Part shown: piece by piece, positions 1-11,431 of the stretch | Position numbering within the stretch: position 1 is the first letter of the stretch | Layout of the letters: each line of letters begins with the position of its first letter | Assembly (NCBI GenBank): GCA_949316235.1 | Contig: OX438742.1 | Span: forward strand, 39,066,853-39,130,852 | Direction: 5' to 3' | Source of the DNA: Oegoconia quadripuncta | Taxonomy: Eukaryota; Arthropoda; Insecta; Lepidoptera; Autostichidae | DNA: 64,000 nucleotides | Made by a program: the position numbers and the translations under genes | The notes under the pieces: generated by a model | What the model saw: only the letters and a program-made list of their open reading frames with translations | The model's database searches: none | Told to the model about the DNA's origin: nothing

Positions 1-863
1 TGTCTTTTCCTAACCTAATGCACATTAATAAATTAGTGTATATAAGGTACATAAACCTAAAATCTTCTAATAAAACCAATGACCTTTCTAATTCTATAGT
101 AGCAACCCTAAAAACCGGCAAAGAGCAGATGGCCTCACTCAGCCTGTCGCTTATCTTCGTTAAATTCGAGCACCACTTTTGCGAAAGTTTTTCTTTTTTT
201 TTTAAAGCAACGTTGTTCCTACGAATATAAGTAGATATAAAACAGATAGAGTCAGACTCCATCTCGATCGCTAAATCTTCGTTTAGTGTTGAGTAATCTG
301 AATAACTATTATATGGGTTGATGGGTATTATGTATAAACAAAAAATGTTAAATTATTTGGGTTTTAGTAATCTAGTGTGTAATATATTTTTGACATATGA
401 TTTTATGTGTGATATTGATTTATTGACTAATTAAAAGTATCATTACAATATTTAGATGTGTTTATACCATATTTTATCAATTTCGCAGTACAAGAAATAT
501 CGGTTACTTGTAACTTATGTTATGATACCGTTTCGAGCATTTTCAATTAGCAAAATCTTTAAGAGGGTGTAACTTGTAGTAAAAATTTTGATGTAATTTT
601 GTAGTTTATTTGAAAAGTTTTCGTTCTAAAAATTGTGGTCGCACTGACCTTGTTTTTGCAAAATGTAATTTTTAATGTGCACGAATCGAGGCGCTGCATG
701 TTTATACCTGACGGTTACGGTCGTCGTGTGGGCGCGAAACGTTGTTTTTTTTTGGTAAGCTCTGACAGCAACCTGATAAATTTCACAAATACAGCTGTTT
801 GATATCCCTGTCCTGCACAGCCTTTAGAATACAATCCTATTATTTTTAGTCCTTATTCCTATG
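1..863. other. AT-rich non-coding DNA
   Basis: No convincing reading frame, RNA gene or repeat was seen. The short frame near the start has no recognisable protein features. Confidence 0.6.
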
Positions 864-1046
864 GTTGAAGTATTAATTTTACACATGGCGAGACTATAAG
901 GACGTACACTCCAATTTTGAATAACAACATTAAACAAGTTTTTTAATCCAACGAAATTAAAAAATATATCCCCCTACTGATCGTTGAAGTATTAATTTTA
1001 CACATGACGAGGCGCGATGTAATTAAGGACGGACACTCCAATTTGA
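864..1046. repeat. imperfect direct repeat, about 60 bp x 2
   Basis: Two similar copies lie at 864-919 and 983-1046, offset by 119 bp. Both begin GTTGAAGTATTAATTTTACA and both end near CACTCCAATTT, with small differences between. They could be a local duplication or two remnants of one repeat. No coding potential is visible. Confidence 0.7.
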
Positions 1047-3287
1047 TCGGTTTATTCAACACATTATACCTAAAATGAATGTTAAATATTTCATGCAATT
1101 AGGCAATGGAGTACACTGTTTCGGATTTATGAACTCTCATAATTAAATTGCATTTAAACTCGGTATTATCCTATAATTCGTTTGTATATTACGATATACT
1201 ATATAAAAGTAACTTTGGTGATTTATATTTGTAACCAATTTTTTTCTTGTGTAGCACACAGACTTTGGGGTTTGTTAAAAAGAATGCTTTCAGTTAGAGA
1301 GAGGTAACTTGAAAGTTCATCCCAATTTACAATCATGGACTTAACAAATATAGAGATGGCAGTTCCGTGTCTTAGTAGAAGTATTACCCAACAAAATTAA
1401 GTATTTTTACTAAGTATGTAAACATGACGTTGATTAAATCTGAATACTTCTAAAGTTGATTACTTTGTCTTATCTAGTTTAAGGTGAAAACCTTTTCACC
1501 TTTAAACATGTCCGTGGACTGCAGTGGTCTGCACACACAGTTTGCAGAAATGCCAAATACATTGGAAAAGAGAATAACAATATATTCTATTTAAACAGAC
1601 GCCGTCTTGTAATATGCGCGTGCCATGTTAGATTTTTTACCATAATCCCATGGCACTCTGGGGATCAAGACGATATCTTGCACTGTTGGTCAAGCCGTTT
1701 AGTATAGTAACACGGTTGGTATCATAATTTAAATACATATACCCGAAAAACCTCCTTTCTGAAGCAGTCGGGTAACTCTCAGCATAAGCTAATTCAGCCG
1801 GTTGTATTGGTTTATATAGGTACTTCGTTGTCTTCTTACTTTGCGGATATAAAAAAAATCGACAGGAACAATTTGGATAATACTAAAAATAGAGCAATCT
1901 AAAGTTCAAATCGATACTCAGTATCTTTCGATTCAGGGAATATTCAATCGAGCGTAAATGTCTCGGCTTGGACATAGATAATATCACGTACAGCCACATC
2001 TGCTCCCGAAATGTTGTACTTGGGTCTTTACTGCAGGCAACTAAAGTTCATATTCGTGTGTATAAATCGTTAATACGAGGTCATAAGTTAAAGATTGTCC
2101 GGTGACTCAGCAGTAAAGGCATCTGGCCGACTTTTTACAGGCGTGCATCCGAACGGTACCAGAAAAAGGTCAGCCATATTGTAGTAACACCGCTCCTTGG
2201 ACCTTCGACTAAATTCTCCACTATTAATGACTTTCAAATTTTCGCACTCAATTTTCTTACTACATATTTTTTGTATAAATTTGGCTTGGAATTTGGGATT
2301 TCATCAGTTCAAATCGGCTTATTTTGATAGATTCTTTTTAGTGATGCAATTGTGTATGAGTAAGAAGACTCTTGGGGAATCATTTTGTATGAGCGTCTAC
2401 ATCTTTGACATTCGGCTGCGATCCAAAAAAAAACTATTCCGGAAAAATCTTAACTATTAAAGTTTTATAATAAAGACGGAAAATACGTCGGTTGAAAGAT
2501 AATCATATAGAAAATCAAGCTGGCAATCGTCAAAGAAAGAGTTTGAAAGGGTCACTCTGAATCACCAGGGTAAAGCACCCAAGCGCACACCAGTCAATAA
2601 AATTCCGCCGGGGTAAATGCTTACTGTAAACAAATGAGTATTGACTGTTTGCACAATGGGCTAAGCATGCATACCACCCAGCTGCACGCAAGGACAAGTA
2701 GAAGTCAGAAAATAAGTCATTTCGTTTTAAATTAAAATGTGAGCTTTAACAAAAAAAAAATACGGAATTTATATTTTTGTCATTCATTGACTGCCCACTT
2801 TCAACGCCAATGGAATCTTCCCACTTTCGACCTCAAGTAACAGATGTGTGTGAGTTAATAATTTCATTATCTACTTCTCTTATCCTTCACACTGGAATAC
2901 AATCATGCGATGTTCTTGAATTTGGTACTGGTTTAAAAAATGACATATGTCAAATTGACAGCTGTCAAAATTCCATACGTCCGATTTTACAAATACCTTG
3001 GACTATTTATATGCTATTTATACTTAGATAATTTTGCGGTTATCTGTTAGATCTTACCTGACCGGACGGTGTCTGTGGTTACTATGAGACCTCTTTGCAA
3101 GTTGCATAAAATAACAAAATTAAAAGACGTTAGAAATTACAAAGATGCTAGGTAACTATATTTCATTACATTTTAAATATGAATGGATTGCCGGAAACAC
3201 ACTCTTAAAAATTACTATTTTAAGTTTACCCTGCGTTACTTACAAAATAAAGAATAATTTGGTTTGACTTCAGTCATTTTATCTAGT
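1047..3287. other. non-coding DNA, no recognised feature
   Basis: AT-rich sequence with only short chance reading frames. Nothing matches a protein family I know, and no tRNA-like fold or clear repeat was recognised. Confidence 0.55.
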
Positions 3288-3390
3288 CAGTTATCTAGTA
3301 TCCATAGTACAAGCTTTGCTTAGTTTGGGTCTAGATGATTGGTGTAAGTGTCCGAAATATTTAATATTTATTTTATTTTTTATTTTCTTT
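3288..3390 (+). repeat. tRNA-type SINE, 3' part only
   Basis: This matches the 3' body of the SINE seen in better form at 52448-52683. It has the shared TAGTATCCATAGTACAAGC and CTAGATGATTGGTGTAAGTG blocks and ends in an ATTTATTTTA-rich tail. The tRNA-like head is missing, so it is a 5'-truncated copy. Confidence 0.75.
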
Positions 3391-4670
3391 CGTCTAGATA
3401 TCTTGAAACGGTTTTATTAAATTCTGCTTTTAACATGAGTTATTTAACTCTAATTATGACTTTCCATCCACAAACCTACTGGTCAGTTGCCCGTTCTTCC
3501 TCTCACAAACAACTAATATCATGTAGTGCACAAATAGTACTTCTTTAAAACCTACTTAATCGCTCCCCGTTTTTAAAAATCCCTCGGTACCTGCTTACAA
3601 TAAAGGATACCGCAGAGTAGTATTTCTTTACTAAGAACGAGTAAATACATATTATGTTAGTGCCAAATGAAAGACGGTTCTGTATAATTTGGCTTGTATC
3701 GTTGTGTGGCAAATGGCGGGGAAGTGAAATCGTAACAATTTGATGTGGTAAGTATTCTTTAGAAGGGTCTTTTATGTGCTTTATTTACCGTAATCCTGTG
3801 GTTATGGCTCCAGTTATACAAGCAAAATTAAAATTAGAAATAAAGGTACCTTATGTTTAATTTTCAAAAGATTTTGTAATTGAAGGAGTATGAAACAACT
3901 TAATTACTGTCAGTATTACCCATCCAGAATTCTTGGAATCCAAAAAAAATTGTTTACTAAATTGTCCCAACCGGAAATCCAACCCGGTACACTTGCGTAG
4001 CATCCGAGGTATGAAAAAATTACGCCGCAGCCGGCGGTCATCAAAGTTATTGGTCAAGTCAGTTGTTCAAAATAGATTCACTATCTATGTCTAAAATGAA
4101 ACATTTTACATGTACTACGAGATACTGTACGAGTCTTGTATTCTGGTATTAAGGTCACACAGTTACACCGAGTCGGGGTCGGCGCAAAGCTTATTGGAAG
4201 AATAACTTCACACCTCTTGACCGAGATTTATAGGTCATACTGAAACTAGCAGTCCGTTCGAGATAATTAATCAATTGCTACGATAAAGTTTCTGATATGA
4301 AAGAGCTTAACGTATGCATGCTGTAAGTACCTATTTATAATAAAGTTTTCAATACCTGTTTATTTACCCCAACTTGAAAACCGTCGAAGCAACTAGGTAA
4401 TTTTATGCTTAGAAGCGACGAATCATTATGTATTGTAGTTATTACGAACAAATTATTTAGGGATATAGATAATAAATTGATACGAGTATTAAATAAGTCC
4501 GTGGCTCAGAGCCGCACCCTAGCAAACACAGTGGTCAGAGACCCGGCTGATAAAGATTCAATAACCCCTTGTATCATCGGGGCTATGCAAATATACACAA
4601 TCAGTGACAATGATAGTTCATATGTCCCTTTCTATGAAATTTTATTATATTGTGTAGATACTAGGTTTAC
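3391..4670. other. non-coding DNA, no recognised feature
   Basis: No supported gene or repeat. The open frame at 4405-4731 runs into the foldback element and has no family features. Confidence 0.5.
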
Positions 4671-5492
4671 TATACAGGGCGTCCCAAAGTTATGGGACAT
4701 GAAGGGGAAGTACCTTAAATATCGTAGATAGTGAATTTTGCTCAAAGAAGACTTTATGTTATTTTTAAAAGTTAGTAATTCTGCATTCATAGATTTTCTA
4801 AAAATTATTTGCTTCGGCTGGGAATCGAACCGACTCAAATGTGAAAAAAAAACACCCTACTTTTATGATGCCAATCGAAAGAATAGCTAAAAAATAATAA
4901 CTCTGCCTAAGTAACATAGTATTTTAAAAGAAAGGAACAACGTGAAATTAATCATTTTAATCAAATAAAAAAATTATTAAATTATTTATTTTTGTTTTTA
5001 ATTTGCCTTCTGTCTAGCTTACAGAGGACGTATTGAAATACAAGTTTTATCATTTCATCTACACGTGCACTTATAATAAGGAAAACTATGTTAGTACCTA
5101 TTTTATGAAGTGGGTACTTATTTACGAATAATCAATGCTATCTTTGGAATGATAATATCGCTACTTTTCGAACGTCGTCGGCAATAAATAACTTTCTTGA
5201 AATTTGACTCAATCATTTTATGTTGTTCCTTTCTTTTAAAATACTATGTTACTTAGGCAGAGTTATTATTTTTTAGCTATTCTTTCGATTGGCATCATAA
5301 AAGTAGGGTGTTTTTTTTTCACATTTAAGTCGGTTCGATTCCCAGCCGAAGCAAGTAATTTTTAGAAAATCTATGAATGCAGAATTACTAACTTTTAAAA
5401 ATAACATAAAGTCTTCTTTGAGCAAAATTCACTATCTACAATATTTAAGGTACTTCCCCTTCATGTCCCATAACTTTGGGACGCCCTGTATA
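4671..5492. mobile_element. foldback (long inverted repeat) element with TA-type ends
   Basis: Arms of about 278 bp (4671-4948 and 5215-5492) are near-perfect reverse complements around a loop of roughly 265 bp. The outer ends read TATACAGGGCGTCCCAAAGT on the left and its complement on the right. The outermost bases are TA, so a TA target duplication is possible but is not separable from the repeat. Each arm holds GGTTCGATTCC (about 5332-5342 on the plus strand, mirrored near 4820), identical to the pol III internal B-box consensus. No transposase is present, so it is a non-autonomous element. The family is not assigned. Confidence 0.85.
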
Positions 5493-6578
5493 CTAGGTAT
5501 AAAAATACAAACAGCCGCTTCGCATCTGTTAATGTGGATTTGGCAAGAATCGGTGGAGTTATTTAAAAGTCTATACCTACAGAAGCGCCACATATGGGTG
5601 GCTTTTGAGAATCAAAAGTTTTATTTAAAACGACTAACAAATATAATACATTTACTGGCTCTCCTACACTCCCAATACAGCAATGTGTACCTATGTATTT
5701 AGCGCAGATCATGGAATCATTTAACATGGAAGATTAGCACAGACATTTATTGGTCTGTGGAGATTAGTGACATTTGTAAGTTACCGACGAGTTCCAGTGT
5801 CACCTCTTTTAAAGTATATTTTGCGTCTTCTAAACGTAACGCTCTCATTTGTACATACGCACAAGTATATGAAAACGATATACGTTCGGGAAAGTATCAA
5901 CCTCAGCGCTACGTAAACTTTATGCTTATTACATATTCCACGCGCCCTTGACATATCTTCTTTATTTTATGATCTGAGGTATGCAGATACCATATTCGGC
6001 ATTTACATAAAGAAAATATAAGTTTAACCCTTTGGATTCTCACAAGTATTGCCGTTCACAAACATTCTTTTCAATTAATACATTGTGAGCGAAAAAATAA
6101 AAAGTAATGTTTATTTTCGAGTCAGAGGACATGTTATACTCCTATTATTCGATATCCATATATTCGAATACTATTGGTACGAATACTGTACGGGCTTTTA
6201 TTAGTGGGAGCACAGTAGACATAGAGACAGTGTGACTCCGGATAAACATTACCGTAAACATTTTTGGCAATCTTTAACATGAGTGAACAGTGATAAGTTG
6301 TTAATTCGAAATGTTTTTGCGACTGAGTACAACGTTCAAATGGTGATTCTACACAAAGTTAGTTTTACTATGTAGTGTGAACATGTTCCCACAGGGTTTA
6401 CGGAACTTTATTAATTATCAAACCAAAGAACTCAAGTAGGTCAGAGACACCGACAACACGGGCACACGTCACTCGGATAAATACACGTCTTTGAGTCATC
6501 AAGTCTAAACGAAAAACTCTGTGTAAACGAAAAAGTACCTCTATAAAGTAAATATTGAATCGATACATTACTTCTTTC
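5493..6578. other. non-coding DNA, no recognised feature
   Basis: Only short reading frames without family signatures were seen, and no repeat was recognised. Confidence 0.5.
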
Positions 6579-6892
6579 AAAAAATTAACAATGTTTCATT
6601 AACACTTTTGTGGAGTTACAGTAATTCTTGTAAGCCAAGATCCCTGTCATGATGTGAATGTAAGCCGAATATATTTAGCAATCTTGTAATCTACTTCCGC
6701 AGTATTACAGAATCCGCATGTTTAGTTACGTGATATATTGGTTCTCGATTCATTAAAAAATTAACAATGTTTCATTAACACTTTTGCCGAGTTACAGTCA
6801 TTCTTGTAACCTGGGTATGAATTTCGGCCGGATTTACTTAGCAATTTTGTGATTTACTTCCGCAGTATTACAAAATCCACCTGTTTGCTTAC
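6579..6892. repeat. direct duplication, about 140-150 bp units
   Basis: Copies at 6579-6729 and 6755-6892 are offset by 176 bp. They share AAAAAATTAACAATGTTTCA at the start and ACTTCCGCAGTATTACA near the end, with scattered substitutions and small gaps between. It is either a tandem duplication or two tandem repeat units. No coding content is evident. Confidence 0.8.
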
Positions 6893-8141
6893 TTTTGAAC
6901 TAACTTATCACGGAAAAAGACACTGCAATGTTAGTAAAAGTGTTCATGACAGGACCCTGGGCTTCTGGTTGACACTCTCATCAATTGTTTTGAATTTATC
7001 GACGCCTGTGGCCGTATGAATTACGACGCATTCCCCACTCTGGTGGCACGTCTATTTCCCAAACGTCGATGGCAAAGTTTTGACGTGAAACGGCTTTCAG
7101 TTCAGTCAGTAGGGGGTAAATTGCAAAATACAAACGTAACGAACATGTTACAGCAAAATCGCTTTTATCCTTGTAACAGTAGGAACTGACTTTTGTTTAG
7201 AGGAAAGGAGGCATTACTCGATTATGTCACATTATATGTCGCGTGCGCAGATGACGCTAAGCAATCGGACATAAATATAACCATGCGCAGGTGTTCGTTG
7301 GAGGTTAAATATGAAACTTTGAAATGTGTGATTCCTTGCGGTGATTTTGGCTGCTCGATTAAGGTGCCCGACAAAGATTCCAGAGATTTATCGTAGTTCT
7401 GATATTTAAAACCGCAATCGATTGGAAAATTAAACAAGGAACGAATACCTACAACATAAACATGTTTATTGAATAGAGCTGATCATTAAACAAATAGCTC
7501 TGTGTAAAAAGGAATCTGAGTAAAAAAAGGTTACGACAGCATAGATGATTAATTGGTCGATAAGCTCTGGCGTTCGCTGGATTTTACAAGCATAAGCAAT
7601 GCAGTTTCCATATCACTTTTTATCTGACCCCGCACGCAAAATGTGTTCTCTACTAAGAGCTCCCAGATTATCGCTAAAAACTTGAAAGCACTCTTTAATT
7701 TTTCCTCTGTGTAATTTATCAAACGGTTGCATTGTGCAAAAAGGATGTCTCAAGTATTTTCACTGTTACCCGACTACACGTCGAGTAGAGTCTTTTTATT
7801 GGATAAATAAAATTAAAACTCCGCTCAAGGTTCGTAATTAACAAAGCGAATGCGGTTTTTGCGGGAAACCGAGACTACCGAAGGCTTGTTTTCTTTTAAT
7901 TATATATGTGCGTATACCTACTTTTTTATCCTTATCTGATAGCGTACACTACTCTTCACTAGAAAACCTACAACTTCGACATGCCGTTTAGTAAATTTTC
8001 ACCATTTACAATGGCAACATCTAAGTTTTTTAAGTATAGCAATAATTCGTTCTCCTGTTAACTAAGCTAACGGCAAACGGTTTCTATAGCAAAATAGGCT
8101 ACAAAAAACTTTGCAGTACAACCTTCCAAACAATACTACAC
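6893..8141. other. non-coding DNA, no recognised feature
   Basis: No gene, RNA or repeat recognised. The short frames on both strands near 7200-7430 overlap each other and lack protein features. Confidence 0.5.
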
Positions 8142-8144
8142 TTA

Positions 8145-8290
8145 GGCCCGTATTAATAAATCGTTCTCAAGACTGAGATGATCTTAAGTTGACGCTTGAG
8201 AATCTGTTGTATATTAAAACAGTATCAAAACAAATAGTGTTGAGACTGAGACGCGATCTCAGTCTCAAGATCGATTTATTAATACGGCCC
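8145..8290. mobile_element. Harbinger-like MITE, 146 bp, TTA target duplication
   Basis: Terminal inverted repeats of about 36 bp share CGTATTAATAAATCG exactly, then an imperfect TCAAGACTGAGAT block. The element is flanked on both sides by TTA (8142-8144 and 8291-8293). A three-base TTA duplication with GGSCC-type ends is typical of PIF/Harbinger MITEs. There is no coding capacity. The flanking and end structure is seen directly; the superfamily is inferred. Confidence 0.85.
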
Positions 8291-8293
8291 TTA

Positions 8294-8903
8294 GCAACTG
8301 TATTTGAGAGCGCTCGCGCCGATGAGCGCGAGACTTAACCTGCTAACTGTATCCCATTAATGCATTCGAAAAGACACAAGGGAGACACTTGAAACGTGCC
8401 ATAATTTTCAATCTTCCCATGGCGGTGTTGGTTTATATTACGTTGTCATTATTAAATTCCCACCTCATGGGGGGTCTTAACTTGTTATTCACAAGACAAA
8501 ATTGAAAATATCGTATTACCTAGGTGACGCCGTGACCTTCGCACAATATAAAGATTCGGTTTATAGGCCATCGAGATCGACTGTGTGATGGGCAGGTAGC
8601 CCTGGCTTCTGGGAGCGAGAGGAACCCATAAATTCCTTTACGACAAATAAAAATGCTCCCTTCAATATTGGCAACGTCGTAAGTTGAAAATAAATCTTCA
8701 ATCTCGAAGTGTTGCTTTTGCTGTTTCTTAGATTTCCTTTCAGTTTCTGCGTCAGTAAAAGTAGATGGATTTAAAAAAAATGCTATCAAAGTAATGTAAA
8801 ACTTGTTAATTGCTCAGAAAGGAAAAATATTATAGAAAGGGAAAATACTTCAAATGCTCGGTCTATTCCAAATTTTAGTCTATTCAATATTTTAGCATAT
8901 TCA
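8294..8903. other. non-coding DNA with an unassigned minus-strand frame
   Basis: An 89-codon frame on the minus strand (8520-8789) falls in slightly GC-richer sequence. It shows no domain I can name and may be repeat-derived. Nothing else was recognised. Confidence 0.4.
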
Positions 8904-9069
8904 TGTGTATGTGTGTGTGTGCGTGTGTGCGTGTGTGCATATGTGTTCGTGCGTGCGTGCGAGCGTGGGTGCGTGCGTGAGTGAATGCGTAATTGAGTAT
9001 GTGAGAGTGAGTGACTGTGTGTGTATATATATAGAGTGTGTGTATATGTGTATCTCAGTGATGCGTGAT
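8904..9069. repeat. GT/GC-rich simple repeat (GTGTGYGT type)
   Basis: A degenerate low-complexity run of alternating G with T, C or A on the plus strand. It moves from (GT)n through (GTGC)n to GTGAGTGA-like units and a short (TA)n. Alternating purine-pyrimidine tracts like this are microsatellite-like. Confidence 0.9.
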
Positions 9070-9226
9070 CCGATTTGAGTACATTTTTTTTATATTAAAG
9101 TTTAATGGTTCTTTTATTTTCACAAAAATCGAAGATATTTAGCTTTAACAACGTTCTTTTGAGTATTTCGGAGTATCCTACATACAAACAAAAAACTTAG
9201 GTTGTAGGTAATTACGGATTATTGCT

Positions 9227-9320
9227 TGGTTCAATGACACCTGATATTAAGTGTAGATGAGAGCGAAGGTGGCAGCAGGAACCGGCTATCTTATCTCTCT
9301 CAGCCGAAACCCAATAATCC
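9227..9320 (-). repeat. second SINE family, partial copy
   Basis: It resembles the antisense of the better copies at 42827-43096 and 53174-53416: a degenerate form of the ACACCTGATGTTAAGTG block, then a GCGAAGGTGGCAGC-like segment and the TTATCTCTC block. It is truncated and diverged. Confidence 0.55.
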
Positions 9321-9325
9321 TGACA

Positions 9326-10775
9326 ACATACATAATGGTAATCGAAACAGCGCTCTCGGTTTTGTAAAAAAAATGTTCTATAGTCGTGTAGATTGCAGGA
9401 ACTAAGATGCAAACTCCGAAGCTCCATGTCAATCAATTTAGTTGTTCGACAAATAATTCAATAGTTCATAATTGTAATAGAACTAACTATACGCCAAAGT
9501 TAGATGACAAACTTGTTCCAGAATTCCACATAGTTGATTATTCCAGTTAATCAACTCTTGGGAATTTCAATCCCTAATTGCCTTAATATCTGAGCTATGG
9601 AAAACTTCTACTAGAGCGCTCTGTAAAGGCAAAAGCTAAATTAGCAGGTAAGAAGTTTGGCATTGTTTCTAAGATCAGGCTGTATTGGTCCTCTACTGAG
9701 CTCAGAACCGTTCGTGCATGTAATATCGTTGTTAGGTACGGTAGGACTAAGAAATACCAACCAGCTGCAGACGACGATCGTAAGGGTGCATGTCTATCAG
9801 TGTTTTTAAGATGAAAAACGATAGAACCAGTCTTTGTTTGAACGGGTTTGAGTGCGGTTTTTTGCGGACGAGGGGACAAATTCTTGGCCCTGTGCAATGA
9901 AAAGTTTACCACAGTTTTTTTTTTCTTTTGAAGATTTGGTATCTTTATTTTTTTTATTATTTAAGAGATTTAACTCGGGCTTAGTTTCTTAGACATGTTT
10001 GATGGAAATTCGTTTAGACGTTTCATATTTAGCTTTAACACAGTAGGTTTGGTTTACCTGGATGTTTGGATTGATTGGTTTTCTCTGTGGGTTTTTAAAT
10101 TTTCAATTTATATGGACACTTTCAGGCGAGTGTTTTTGCAAACAATTGCATGAAATAATTCCACCATCGTCTTCCCATTATGGACTACCTAACCGGGGGG
10201 CTATCGACATATCGAACATCCACACTAAACATTTCCCTTCTTCGTTCATAATACGGACTAATATGGAGTTCCCTTCCGGTGTCGTCTTTCCCCAAACTGC
10301 TATACAACCTTCGGATCTTCAATACGTCATTATGATCTTCATTTAACTTAATTAGCATCGAGTTTCACGGAACGCTTACAAACATTCGAATTACTCTTCC
10401 TTCGGATTTGTCCACGAATATCCATTTACAATGGCATACCTTCTTGTAATCAAATCCTGACATACAAACAATTACCTGTAACCAGTGCAAACAAGAAATA
10501 GAACCCCTTGGGATACTAATGCTCGACAATTGCACAATACAAAATCATTGGACTGTCATAGCTCGTTTTACGAACGATTTGTTATACTAAACCAGCAATG
10601 TACGTCATAAAGGTAGGATAATCGCTCGTGAGAAAGATAAATAAGTGAAAGTTATGTAATTTCTCAGAAAGAAACAACAGGACAGTTCGGCTAATATGAT
10701 CCTAAGAACGTGTTTGCCTGCAACCAATGGGCCAGTAGTTGTATAGTAATCTTCTCCAAAATTAAAGCTTAAAGG
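9326..10775. other. non-coding DNA, no recognised feature
   Basis: Contains a poly-T-rich stretch near 9910-9960. The frames at 9595-9912 (minus) and 10062-10346 (plus) lack recognisable domains. Confidence 0.5.
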
Positions 10776-10783
10776 CGAGACGC

Positions 10784-11277
10784 TAGTGCTGGTTAAACAT
10801 CGATAGTCAATCGATTAGTCTATAGTATTTCAACTATCGAAACTATCGATTGTCTCAGAAAAGTATCGATAATGGGGAGGATTAAGGAGTGTATTTATGA
10901 AACGAACGTTTTAATTTTTGTTTCAACGTTTTCATTTGTTTTATTACGAAGATTATCACTTATTTACATAGCAAATGTAAATGTTAGTATTAGTAAATTT
11001 TTCGGCGACATTTTTTGGGTAATTTCCAACATTGGCATTGACAACACGGTAATTATAAAAGTACCTACAAACAACGGGATGGTGAGTAAAAAAGGTACGA
11101 CTACAAAATAAAGTTATTATTTTACTTGTACAAAAAACAAAATAATACAAAATTCTGTTTTATTTTTTACCTTTACAAGTATCGAAAACTATCAATTAAC
11201 TATCGATTTATCGATGTATTTCTTGTAAACAATCGATGCTATCGGAATTTCAAACAATCGATGGTAAACCAACACTA
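10784..11277. mobile_element. hAT-like non-autonomous transposon, 494 bp
   Basis: A perfect 8-bp direct duplication, CGAGACGC, flanks the element (10776-10783 and 11278-11285). The ends are inverted: left TAGTGCTGGTTAAACATCGA, right complement TAGTGTTGGTTTACCATCGA. An 8-bp duplication with TAGTG/CAGTG-type ends is the hallmark of hAT transposons. Eight ATCGAT hexamers are packed into the two subterminal zones, four within 10799-10870 and four within 11178-11262, with none in the middle. One is a full TATCGATA (10864-10871). No transposase frame is present, so movement would need a partner in trans. Confidence 0.9.
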
Positions 11278-11310
11278 CGAGACGCAGGGTGACTATATAG
11301 GCTCGCTGAG

Positions 11311-11428
11311 AAATCGCGTTGTGTTCTGTGGAGATGATTAGTGACGTCACACTTGCCGCCCCGCGCCGCTGTCACATCGCTTTCAGTGTGACCTTGCTAA
11401 TACGCTACCACAGAGTACAACGCGGTTT
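11311..11428. mobile_element. small inverted-repeat element (MITE-like), about 118 bp
   Basis: Left arm 11311-11341 and right arm 11397-11428 are imperfect complements sharing CGCGTTGT and CTCTGTGG-like blocks. A nested pair of GTCACACT/AGTGTGAC motifs lies in the loop. It starts 25 bp after the hAT-like element's target duplication. No target duplication was identified, so the exact ends are uncertain. Confidence 0.6.
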
Positions 11429-11431
11429 TAC

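Noticed and set aside
4405..4838. Frames on both strands near the left arm of the foldback
   Set aside because: They run into the inverted repeat, and matching peptide pieces recur at 5373 only because the DNA arm is repeated.
8904..9069. Possible CRISPR or regulatory array
   Set aside because: It is a degenerate GT-rich microsatellite without spaced identical repeats; the DNA is eukaryotic.
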